Below are positions 50,038 to 57,652 of a DNA stretch of 64,000 bases, piece by piece. The notes under the pieces were generated by a model. The model made no database searches, was not told the DNA's origin, and saw nothing but the letters and a program-made list of their open reading frames with translations. How positions within the stretch are numbered: the stretch's first letter is position 1; each line of letters opens with the position of its first letter. The stretch lies in the NCBI RefSeq assembly GCF_017114995.1, contig NZ_JABXKL010000091.1:62001-126000 (forward strand), read 5' to 3'. This DNA comes from Nostoc sp. NMS9 (GTDB lineage: Bacteria > Cyanobacteriota > Cyanobacteriia > Cyanobacteriales > Nostocaceae). The translations under genes were made by a program, and so were the position numbers.

Positions 50038-50196
50038 CCTAACTTTGAGTCTATAATTTTCTAATTTTTATATGTGGGTGGCTGGTGTCTATGCCTTCCA
50101 AAGGTCGTGGGTATTAGGGTTCTTCTAGAGGTACTCAAGGGTGTCTCAACAGTGCAGGATTGGGCCTCGTTCTTCGTAAACATTAAGGAGGATCTT

Positions 50197-50277
50197 ATGA
50201 TTGCACCTGTTGTCTATGTGATAGTCGGTTCATGCGGAGTAGCGTTACTGCGGAGATCGAACGGCGATTTACTCTAA
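50197..50277 (+). CDS. Possible 26-aa membrane peptide
   Basis: ATG at 50197 with a perfect AAGGAGG five bases upstream. The peptide begins MIAPVVYVIVGSCGVALL and ends RRSNGDLL, one hydrophobic helix. It overlaps the 5' end of the tRNA-like element. No homologue is known to me. Confidence 0.35.
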   Translation: MIAPVVYVIVGSCGVALLRRSNGDLL

Positions 50278-50367
50278 AGTGTACTGTGAGCATCGTGAGG
50301 TCTGAAAGAGGTTTCTTACCCTCTTACCCTGAGTGGCGCTATGGGGGTTCAATTCCCTCACTCCGCA
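50234..50367 (+). ncRNA. 134-nt tRNA-like element of unknown class
   Basis: GCGGAGT (50234-50240) pairs perfectly with ACTCCGC (50360-50366), followed by A at the discriminator place. The 3' side has a proper T-arm (GGGGG, loop TTCAATT, CCCTC; 50343-50359). The 5' side has a D-arm-like CGTT/AACG with a 13-nt loop containing GG. Between them lie about 80 bases with a hairpin AAGAGG/CCTCTT (50306-50325) and no normal 7-nt anticodon loop. Longer than any class II tRNA and too short for tmRNA or a group I intron. The rest of 49769-50478 holds nothing else I can name. Confidence 0.45.
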
Positions 50368-50478
50368 TTTCTTGTAGTCTACAGAGTCGGTAGATTAACT
50401 CAAGCAACAGCGAAACCTAACCTTATCAGCCTTGGTATTTGTGTCGCACTGCACCCTTTCTGATAAGCTACGGTTGGT

Positions 50479-50682
50479 GTGTTTCCAGGAATTGTTTACT
50501 TGCCAACACAGAAACAATCGGATACAGCGATATTCCTTTGTCAGTTACTTTCTAATCTGTATCAGTCCATCCAGGTTTTCCGCTACGACCAAAAGTTGAA
50601 AACGCTTTATATTCAAGCTGGTTTGAACGATGAGATTGCAGTCATAATTGATCAATATGGGAATTGGAAATTTGTTGTATGA
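50479..50682 (+). CDS. Small cyanobacterial protein, DUF6888-like
   Basis: 67 residues from GTG. AIFLCQLLSNLYQSIQVFRY and LYIQAGLNDEIAVIIDQYGN followed by WKFV resemble the family I know as DUF6888, found in many paired copies in Nostocales. Its stop overlaps the ATG of the following gene by four bases (ATGA), so they are translated together. Function unknown; the pairing of two tiny genes recalls toxin-antitoxin units, but I see no toxin fold. Confidence 0.65.
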   Translation: MFPGIVYLPTQKQSDTAIFLCQLLSNLYQSIQVFRYDQKLKTLYIQAGLNDEIAVIIDQYGNWKFVV

Positions 50683-50888
50683 TGCAGAACCTAAACCAGA
50701 TGACCAATACTGAACTGAAACGATATCTTTCAGAACATAGAAATGAGGAAGAAGGGTTTCGAGCTGCATTGCAAATTTTGATGAGTCGTTGTGACTCCGC
50801 TAAACAACACCCTTATCCTTTCGATCTTGACAATCCTGAAAGGGAAGTAGAAGCTCTTTTAAAAGAGAAACTCAATCGAACTGAGTGA
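50679..50888 (+). CDS. Small cyanobacterial protein, DUF6887-like
   Basis: 69 residues from the ATG at 50679. MTNTELKRYLSEHRNEEEGF is the recurrent start of the partner family (DUF6887 in my memory). The C-terminal half is acidic and lysine-rich, with a DLDNPEREVEALLKEKL helix. Translation is coupled with the previous gene. No nucleic-acid-binding motif is obvious. Confidence 0.65.
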   Translation: MMQNLNQMTNTELKRYLSEHRNEEEGFRAALQILMSRCDSAKQHPYPFDLDNPEREVEALLKEKLNRTE

Positions 50889-51128
50889 TTGCCTATCGCC
50901 CATAGTTTAAATTGAGGCTTAGTACAGCTTTGTGTAAGTTTGTAGCAAATTGACAAAGGAAAACTTTTGAGGGTAGGGTGAGCAACAGGAACTATCCTCA
51001 AGTATCCAAGATATGATTCGTAAAAAATCTACAGGGTTCTACAATCGCACCTACAGAATGTAGGATTTAGCAGTAAGTGCGAAATACCGTAAAATTCTGA
51101 CTATAAAAACAAGATTTTTATTTAAAAT

Positions 51129-51314
51129 ATGAACGACTCACAAACTTGGTATATTGTCAAGGGTTCTGCTGGAAACTGTGAAATTATCCCCAGCGACCAA
51201 GTTAGCGACGATAATCTAGAAATTATAGAACAGTGGGGGCCTTTTAGTTCGCAAGAAGAAGCGATCGCTCGGCGGGTTGGACTTATTAGAGCTGGAAAGT
51301 GCCAACCAGTTTAA
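51129..51314 (+). CDS. Small conserved cyanobacterial protein (61 aa)
   Basis: 61 residues, acidic, no membrane segment. TWYIVKGSAGNCEIIPSDQV and EQWGPFSSQEEAIARRVGLI look like a compact one-domain fold in which the last helix packs on two strands; similar short proteins with a W-x-I-V start are common in cyanobacteria. No partner gene. A heptad repeat block follows directly after the stop. Function unknown. Confidence 0.55.
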   Translation: MNDSQTWYIVKGSAGNCEIIPSDQVSDDNLEIIEQWGPFSSQEEAIARRVGLIRAGKCQPV

Positions 51315-51410
51315 GTTAGGAGTTAGGAGTTAGAAGTTATGAGTTGAGAATGATAGTTTTTATTCTTAACTCCTCACTATTCACTCCTAACTTTATTCCT
51401 AACTCTTCAT
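51315..51410. repeat. Inverted heptad repeat (TTAGGAG / CTCCTAA)
   Basis: GTTAGGAGTTAGGAGTT units then AACTCCTCACTATTCACTCC units, between convergent genes; probable terminator. Confidence 0.7.
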
Positions 51411-52690
51411 TTTTCTGCTGTCGGTGTACCCTTCGCAGCAATTTTTTTACCTATCACTTCCACCGCTTTAGCGAATTGAGGGTCTGCAAGAGTAGCGAGT
51501 TTGTCACGTTCATGGAGCCACAATTCCTCCATCTGCTTTTTGGTCAAATCCACCTTCACATCTGGCGAAATGCCTTTGTGATTGATATCTGTACCATTGG
51601 GGGTATAGTAATGAGCAATTGTCACCGCTAATCCTGAACCATCTTCCAGGGGACGCACCGATTGTACTAATCCCTTACCAAAGGTTTGAGTACCGACCAA
51701 AGTAGCACGCTTATTATCCTGCAAAGCCCCTGAGAGGATTTCACTGGCACTAGCTGAACCTTTATCTACCAACACCACCAATGGTTTAGTTGTTAAGGCT
51801 TTTCCATTTGCCTCTTCCTTTTCTGCCTCTCCTTGGCGTTCAACGGTGGAGACAATCTTACCTTTATCTATCCACATCCGGGCAATATCCACGCTGGAGA
51901 AGAGTAAGCCGCCTGGATTACCACGCAAATCAAGGATATATCCAGCTACCTTTTTGCTTTCTAAATTTTTGATGGCGGTTTGCATTTCTTTACCGGCATT
52001 GGCGCTGAACTGGTTCAAGCGAATGTAACCAAGATTGCCTGCTGGGGTTTTCTTTTCAGAAAACTTAACTGGATGGATTTCAATTCGCGCCCGTGTAATG
52101 TCAAATTGTTTTACCTTATTATCGCGCTGAATAGTCAAGTTGACTTTCGATCCTGCTTCACCTCTAATCAAGGATACTGCCTGATTAGTATCCATCCCCT
52201 TAGTATCTTTGCCGTCAATTTTGAGAATGATATCTTTTGCCAAAACACCAGCTTTAAAGGCTGGTGTATCTTCGATTGGCGCAATTACAACCAATTGCTT
52301 GGTTTTTTCATCCTGACTAATGGTGATCCCAATCCCTGTCAATTCTCCAGAGGTATCCACCTGCATATTTTTGAATTCCGATGGGTCCATAAATCGGGTG
52401 TAGGGGTCTTCTAGCTTTTTCAGCATTTCCCGAATGGACTTATACGCATCCTGCGGATTACTGTAGGACTTGCTCAAGTATTCCTTACGAACAGCCTGCC
52501 AATCTACCTGATTAAAAGTACCGTCAACATATTGGCGCTGAACAATTTGCCAAACTTCATCTACTAATTCTTTAGGACTTGCTTTAAATAAAGCCTGACC
52601 TCGCGAATGAATGCCAAGGCTAGTAACAGCGATCGTGGAGAGTGTAACTGCCGTAGCACCCAAAACAAGCCTACTTTTTGTAATCACCAT
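51407..52690 (-). CDS. C-terminal processing peptidase (S41 family)
   Basis: About 427 residues from the ATG at 52690; the longer frame to 52753 adds an unlikely hydrophobic-less leader. An N-terminal signal or anchor (LVLGATAVTLSTIAVTSLGI) is followed by a PDZ domain (about 110-190, LTGIGITISQDEKTKQLVVI) and the protease core with catalytic Ser and Lys in DKGSASASEILSGAL and TFGKG. Cyanobacteria have several Ctp proteins; CtpA matures the D1 protein of photosystem II, the others have other periplasmic or lumenal substrates. Which paralogue this is cannot be told here. Confidence 0.9.
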   Translation of the reverse strand: MVITKSRLVLGATAVTLSTIAVTSLGIHSRGQALFKASPKELVDEVWQIVQRQYVDGTFNQVDWQAVRKEYLSKSYSNPQDAYKSIREMLKKLEDPYTRFMDPSEFKNMQVDTSGELTGIGITISQDEKTKQLVVIAPIEDTPAFKAGVLAKDIILKIDGKDTKGMDTNQAVSLIRGEAGSKVNLTIQRDNKVKQFDITRARIEIHPVKFSEKKTPAGNLGYIRLNQFSANAGKEMQTAIKNLESKKVAGYILDLRGNPGGLLFSSVDIARMWIDKGKIVSTVERQGEAEKEEANGKALTTKPLVVLVDKGSASASEILSGALQDNKRATLVGTQTFGKGLVQSVRPLEDGSGLAVTIAHYYTPNGTDINHKGISPDVKVDLTKKQMEELWLHERDKLATLADPQFAKAVEVIGKKIAAKGTPTAEK

Positions 52691-52835
52691 AATGACAGCT
52701 GCGTCAGAGGGAAAATTTATAGTCAGTATGCTCAATCTAACACAGGCTACCACTGTACAGACCGAGTATGTATTCTTAATTTAAACAAAATACTTGACAA
52801 TCAGGCGATCTTGGTAGTTAAAAGATACAAAGTTT

Positions 52836-52960
52836 TTGGGAATGGGGCAGTGGGTACAAGAGGCAGAGGTGCAGAGGTGCGGAGGGGCAGAGGGGAAAAA
52901 CTTACTGCAACTTCAATTTTCCCCTGCTCCCCTGCTTCCCCTGCCCCTCTGCTCCCTTTT
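52836..52960. repeat. Low-complexity GGGGCAG / CCCCTGC repeat
   Basis: GCAGAGGTGCAGAGG units followed by CCCCTGCTCCCCTG units, reaching the stop of ispG. Same dispersed type as at 28615-28680 and 60540-60620. Confidence 0.7.
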
Positions 52961-54185
52961 ATGGTTCTACCCAGCGTTCATCTGCCTTAATGAGGTTAAT
53001 TAATTCCTCTACGCCTTTATCTTCTGGGACTTTTTTAATTTCTTCTCGACCACGATACAAAGAAATAGAACCAGGTGTTTTGCCAACATAGCCATAGTCG
53101 GCATCTGCCATTTCTCCGGGGCCATTGACAATACAACCCATAACTGCAATGTCTAGCCCAGTTAAGTGTTTAGTGGCTTCCCGGACTTTGTGCAGCACTT
53201 CCTCTAGATTAAACAAAGTGCGTCCACAGGAAGGACAAGCGACGTATTCCACCATCGTTTTTCGCAATCCCAAAGCTTGGAGAATGCTATAGCAGACGGG
53301 GATTTCTTTTTCTGGTGCTTCTGTAAGGGAGACACGAATTGTATCGCCAATGCCATCAGCAAGTAAGGTAGCAATACCAGCTGTGGATTTAATTCGCCCG
53401 TATTCGCCATCACCGGCTTCCGTAACGCCTAAATGTAGCGGGTAGTCCATACCTAGTTCATCCATGCGCTTGGCGATGAGGCGATAGGCGGCTACCATCA
53501 CTGGGACTCGTGAGGCTTTCATGGAAATTACCAAGTTGCGGAAATCCAAAGATTCACAAATGCGGATGAATTCTATGGCAGATTCTACCATTCCTTCGGG
53601 GGTGTCACCGTAAGTAAATAGCATTCTCTCAGCAAGAGAACCGTGATTTACCCCAATTCGCATCGATTTTCCTTGATCGCGCAAAGAAACTACCAGAGGT
53701 TCTAAGGTTTCGCGGATTTTTTCGCCAATTTCGTCAAATTCGGTTTTAGTATATTCAGTTCGATTGATGTTTGGTTTTTCAAACACATACAAGCCCGGAT
53801 TAATCCGTACTTTCTCTATGTGCTTGGCAACTTCTACGGCGATTTTCAGCCCATTGTGATGGACATCAGCCACAACTGGCACGTCTTGGTAAGTTTTAAT
53901 TAATTTTTGTTTAATTTCCCCTAAAGCTTTAGCATGAGCCATACTCGGCACTGTGACGCGGACAATTTCGCAGCCAATTTCGTGCAGACGACGAATAGCA
54001 GCTACGGAACCATCAATATCAAGAGTGTCTTCGTTAATCATTGACTGCACTACAACGGGGTAGCCACCGCCAATGATGACATTTCCCACCTTTACAGGGC
54101 GGGTTTTACGCCGCTTGATAGTTGTATCAAAGGTAGGTTGACTGGATGTAGTATTTGATGTGTCTACTATGGGCAGAGTTTGCAT
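52959..54185 (-). CDS. ispG: 4-hydroxy-3-methylbut-2-enyl diphosphate synthase
   Basis: 408 residues. The TIM-barrel part contains VKVGNVIIGGGYPVVVQSM and GCEIVRVTVPSMAHAKAL; the C-terminal reductase-like part has the 4Fe-4S cysteines in ACPSCGRTLF and VMGCIVNGPGEM. This is the short bacterial type. It makes HMBPP in the MEP pathway of isoprenoid synthesis, using ferredoxin in cyanobacteria. Two further pathway-related genes, ispD (60621) and crtB/crtP, are in the window but in separate units. Confidence 0.96.
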   Translation of the reverse strand: MQTLPIVDTSNTTSSQPTFDTTIKRRKTRPVKVGNVIIGGGYPVVVQSMINEDTLDIDGSVAAIRRLHEIGCEIVRVTVPSMAHAKALGEIKQKLIKTYQDVPVVADVHHNGLKIAVEVAKHIEKVRINPGLYVFEKPNINRTEYTKTEFDEIGEKIRETLEPLVVSLRDQGKSMRIGVNHGSLAERMLFTYGDTPEGMVESAIEFIRICESLDFRNLVISMKASRVPVMVAAYRLIAKRMDELGMDYPLHLGVTEAGDGEYGRIKSTAGIATLLADGIGDTIRVSLTEAPEKEIPVCYSILQALGLRKTMVEYVACPSCGRTLFNLEEVLHKVREATKHLTGLDIAVMGCIVNGPGEMADADYGYVGKTPGSISLYRGREEIKKVPEDKGVEELINLIKADERWVEP

Positions 54186-54787
54186 AACCTGATTCGGTAA
54201 ATTTGCTGTCGTTAAAATATCAGATTTGATAAATCTCTGTTTCCCAGATTGCCACAGCTAGTGCCTCTTTTGGACGATTAGTATAGAAAAAAATGGAAAA
54301 TAATACAGGCAAAGAAATAAAGAGCATTTGAGGAGTTTTGCTCATTTGTAAAGATATATTACCTAAAAATCTTTTTAAGTGAGTAGCTTTAGTGCGATCG
54401 CGCAGGTTTTACAGGAAAGCTTAACGAAGCGATCGCCTTATTACTGAGTTGAAAATACTACTAATATTTAGTCATTCTATGACCCAACCTGCAATACTTG
54501 TAATTCACTTAATTCCTCATGGTGCAGCTTTAATGACAACTGTACTCTATGACTATCCAATTAATTCCCAAGCCTCATAGGTGTAAGTGATGGAAATTAA
54601 TACAAAGAGTGAATAAATACTCCTGAAAAGTCTCTCTCACCTGCGTTATAGCGTCTCAGTAATTCATCTCGGTTTATAAGAGCGATCGCTAAATTTAGGT
54701 TTTTATAATACAAATATACTATTAAGTCAGTAAGATGAGGAGCGATCACCCTTACCACCAGCTAAATTAGACTTATCACCAAATTCT
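54186..54787. other. Intergenic region with HIP1 sites
   Basis: About 600 AT-rich bases with several GCGATCGC octamers or partial copies (near 54396, 54429, 54682). No RNA gene or ORF of note; the ispG promoter should be in 54190-54300. Confidence 0.4.
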
Positions 54788-54796
54788 TTGACGCTT

Positions 54797-55015
54797 ATGC
54801 TAGAAAAAACATCTACATTCCAGAAAGCCATAGAAGCAGTAGAAGCATTAGATCCAGAAGCTCAGGCTATTCTTGTAGATATTATCCAAAAGCGCCTCAA
54901 ACAACAGCAACGGGATGACTTATTAAAAGAAGTCGCGCAAGCAGAGAGTGATTATGCTCAAGGTAATGTCCGGCGTGGTTCAGTTGCAGATTTGATGGCG
55001 GAGTTAGACGAGTGA
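54797..55015 (+). CDS. Antitoxin-like protein (type II TA)
   Basis: 72 residues from the ATG at 54797. Helical: EAVEALDPEAQAILVDIIQK followed by RLKQQQRDDLLKEVAQAESD and a C-terminal GNVRRGSVADLMAELDE. This is the pattern of a family of cyanobacterial antitoxins that precede RelE/ParE-like toxins. Its stop overlaps the toxin start (GTGA). The toxin gene is broken, so the antitoxin is now alone. Confidence 0.75.
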   Translation: MLEKTSTFQKAIEAVEALDPEAQAILVDIIQKRLKQQQRDDLLKEVAQAESDYAQGNVRRGSVADLMAELDE

Positions 55016-55297
55016 AAAATTTAGTTTGGAGTCCTACTTTTATTCGTGCTTTTAAGCGTCTAGTCAAGAAAAATCCTGAGTTACGTTCTCAAATTGAACA
55101 AGTATTACAACAAATAAGCCGAAGACCCATTTCAAGTCAGTTTACGTAGTCACAAGCTAAAAGGTGATTCATCGGGTAGATATTCATGTTCAATTAATTA
55201 TCAAAATTGAATTTTATTTAAATTTGTTACAAATCCTGATTCAGGAGAAGAAGAAACTTTGTTGCTAACTTTAGGTTCTCACGATGACGTTTACTGA
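55012..55297 (+). pseudogene. RelE/ParE-type toxin gene, frameshifted
   Basis: Starts with GTG overlapping the antitoxin stop and reads LVWSPTFIRAFKRLVKKNPE, a RelE-type start, but stops at 55150 after a frameshift near 55118. The next frame continues as DPFQVSLRSHKLKGD, SCSINYQN, then an in-frame TGA, then ILFKFVTNPDSGEEETLLLT and GSHDDVY, the normal end of the family. So one frameshift and one nonsense change inactivate the toxin. Confidence 0.8.
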
Positions 55298-55357
55298 ATT
55301 CACCATTATTTTTAACTAAGGCAAGCCTAACAATTAGAAAATAAGTGCAGATTTTAG

Positions 55358-56392
55358 ATGAACACCCAAATAATAACCCAACTACCCATTCCCCCGCATT
55401 TTAATCCCGATAAAGTCGGCGAAGTCTGGCGTGTACCTTACCAAGAACGTGCCGCCGAAGCTGAAATCTGGGCAAAACAACACGACATCAAACCAGCATC
55501 TTTAGATAAAACCAGCATTTGCTTACTATTAATTGATGTCCAAAACACCTTCTGCATCCCTGGATTTGAATTATTTGTAGGTGGAAAATCCGGTAATGCG
55601 GCGGTGGATGATAACGTCAGATTATGTGAGTTTATCTATCGAAACTTGGGAATAATTACGAAAATTGTACCAACTCTAGATACTCACACTGCAACGCAAA
55701 TTTTCCATCCAATCTTTTGGGTGAACGCTACCGGAGAACATCCCACTCCAGCAGCAACTAGCATTACACCAGCAGATATTCAACAAGGTATCTGGAAAGT
55801 CAACCCAGCAGTTGCTAAAAGTGTTACTAATGGGGATTATGAATTATTAGAAAAACACGCTTACCATTACCTTAAAAAACTTAGCCAAGACGGTAAATAT
55901 CCCCTGACTGTTTGGCCTTATCATTCTATGTTGGGTGGTATTGGTCATGCTCTAGTTTCATCGGTAGAAGAAGCGATATTTTTCCACGGCATTACGCGTC
56001 AGAGTCAAACGCAATTTGAAATTAAAGGTGAAAATCCTTTAACAGAAAACTATTCCATCTTACGTCCAGAGGTGTTGGAAGATTTTGAACAACGTCCACT
56101 TGCTCAAAAGAACACGCGGCTGATTAAACAACTTTTAGAATATGATGTAGTAATTATTGGTGGTCAAGCTAAAAGTCACTGCGTCGCTTGGACAATTGAC
56201 GATTTATTAACAGAAATTAAACAGATAGATGCTACCCTGGCGAAAAAAATCTATCTACTAGAAGATTGCACTTCCCCCGTTGTTGTCCCCAATGTTGTGG
56301 ACTATACAGAACAGGCAGATGCAGCATTTACAAGGTTTGCAGAGGCAGGAATGCATATCGTAAAATCTAGCGAATTTGGGAATTGGGCATAG
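55358..56392 (+). CDS. Cysteine hydrolase (isochorismatase/nicotinamidase family), large
   Basis: 344 residues, longer than the usual 180-220. Catalytic Asp in CLLLIDVQNTFCIPG (about residue 59), Lys-containing segments later, and the nucleophile Cys in GGQAKSHCVAWTIDDL (about 278). A 120-residue insert between the two (HPTPAATSITPADIQQGIWK to TRQSQTQFEIKGENPL) accounts for the size and carries a possible substrate lid. Substrate unknown; nicotinamidase, isochorismatase or a peptide-like amidase are possible. A dispersed repeat begins right after the stop. Confidence 0.8.
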   Translation: MNTQIITQLPIPPHFNPDKVGEVWRVPYQERAAEAEIWAKQHDIKPASLDKTSICLLLIDVQNTFCIPGFELFVGGKSGNAAVDDNVRLCEFIYRNLGIITKIVPTLDTHTATQIFHPIFWVNATGEHPTPAATSITPADIQQGIWKVNPAVAKSVTNGDYELLEKHAYHYLKKLSQDGKYPLTVWPYHSMLGGIGHALVSSVEEAIFFHGITRQSQTQFEIKGENPLTENYSILRPEVLEDFEQRPLAQKNTRLIKQLLEYDVVIIGGQAKSHCVAWTIDDLLTEIKQIDATLAKKIYLLEDCTSPVVVPNVVDYTEQADAAFTRFAEAGMHIVKSSEFGNWA

Positions 56393-56522
56393 GGCATGGG
56401 GCATTGGGCATTCAGAAGAGACAAGGTAGACAAGGAAGAGGGGGGAGATAAGAGAGAGACTTGTTCAATAATTCACCCTTGTCTCTCTTGTCCCCCTTGT
56501 CTCCCTGCTCCCCTACTCCCCA
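56393..56522. repeat. Dispersed repeat, copy 1 of a near-identical pair
   Basis: GGGCATTGGGCATT, then AGACAAGGTAGACAAGGAAG, GGGGGGAGATAAG, CTTGTTCAATAATTCACCC and C-rich units. A nearly identical block lies at 59640-59770 inside the end of scpB. Confidence 0.8.
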
Positions 56523-56527
56523 TTTCT

Positions 56528-57421
56528 TCATTTCTTCAAATAACCCTTAGGATCTTGCGCTACCCAACCCAGAGATGAGCTAGAACGCACTTCAAAATGC
56601 AGATGCGGTTGAGTGGAGGTTGGTTGTCCGCTAGTGCCTACTGTTCCCAGTAACTCTCCTTTTTTCACTTGCTGACCGACAGTAACCTTGATACTGTCAA
56701 GCTGGGCGTAGCGGCTTTGAAGTCCGCCACTGTGGTTAATAATGACCAACTTGCCATAAGAACCTTGATCGCTGGCAAAGGCTACAGTTCCAGGTGCGAT
56801 CGCTAGCACATTAGTACCAACTGGTGATAATAAGTCAACACCACTGTGGAAGAAAACTTCACCTGTCGCAGGATTAATTTGCCAGCCATAAGCTAATCCC
56901 ACAGTTGCCACTTGTGCTAAGGGATATCCAGACAAAGATGCACGGTTTGGTGTACCTGCATCAGTAGGTAAAGGTGACTTAGTTACAACGCCATTGGGCG
57001 ACCAATTTACCCCCGGAACAAACACGATTCTGGGGTTTTGTTGACAGCCATTCACCTCAAAAAGGCTATCAGCACGAACTTTGTATTGTGCCGCCACTTG
57101 TCGCCAAGTCTGACCGCGAGGCACTTCGACTACAATCCCATTGTAGGGAGGAATCTGAAGCACACTACCAACGGCGGCAGCTGCACTATTCTGCAAAGCT
57201 GGATTCATGCCGATAATAGTTGTCGGAATAAGATTGTAGCGCTGCGCTATGCTCTCCAAAGTTTCGCCACGAACAACTTTATGGCGTTGGAAGCGAGATA
57301 GGGCTGGAGTTGAGCAACCACCCACAGCAGCGTTAGCACTGCTTGAGTATGGCAGTATGCTTACTAGGCCCAAGGCGCTAACTAAGCTACAGAGAAACAG
57401 TTGACGAAAGGGTAAAGTCAT
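56528..57421 (-). CDS. LysM-containing M23 family peptidase
   Basis: About 297 residues from the ATG at 57421. Signal peptide (hydrophobic 8-30), then two LysM-like units (HKVVRGETLESIAQRYNLIP and VEVPRGQTWRQVAAQYKVR) that bind peptidoglycan. The M23 domain keeps the zinc ligands (FFHSGVDLLSP and HLHFEVR) but the motif usually YxHL reads YAQL, so a catalytic or second-shell His is missing. It may still bind the wall like the non-enzymatic EnvC/NlpD-type proteins that activate amidases at division. Repeat blocks flank both ends. Confidence 0.85.
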   Translation of the reverse strand: MTLPFRQLFLCSLVSALGLVSILPYSSSANAAVGGCSTPALSRFQRHKVVRGETLESIAQRYNLIPTTIIGMNPALQNSAAAAVGSVLQIPPYNGIVVEVPRGQTWRQVAAQYKVRADSLFEVNGCQQNPRIVFVPGVNWSPNGVVTKSPLPTDAGTPNRASLSGYPLAQVATVGLAYGWQINPATGEVFFHSGVDLLSPVGTNVLAIAPGTVAFASDQGSYGKLVIINHSGGLQSRYAQLDSIKVTVGQQVKKGELLGTVGTSGQPTSTQPHLHFEVRSSSSLGWVAQDPKGYLKK

Positions 57422-57454
57422 GGACACAGGTCAAGAGCGCATTAACTTTAGATT

Positions 57455-57565
57455 TTAGATGGGAAAAGTGGGGAGTGGGGAGATGAGAAGCAGGGGAGCA
57501 GAGAGGAAGTTGCAGTAAGTCTTCCCCTCCGCCTCTTCTCTTGTGCCCAATGCCCCATGCCCAAT
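57455..57565. repeat. Dispersed purine/pyrimidine repeat block
   Basis: GGGGAGTGGGGAGATGAGAAG followed by CCCCTCCGCC and CCCAATGCCCC units, between the divergent M23 and HtrA genes. Confidence 0.6.
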
Positions 57566-57652
57566 TCTTCGTAAATTGATCTGTCCACTTGCCGTTAGCT
57601 TGACTACACTTAGAAGTTAGCAACTGCATTGCTGTTCTTGAGCAAAACAATT

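Noticed and set aside
50234..50367. tmRNA or two-piece tmRNA
   Set aside because: Too short, no tag reading frame followed by pseudoknots, and acceptor and T-arm sequences differ from the cyanobacterial tmRNA ends I remember.
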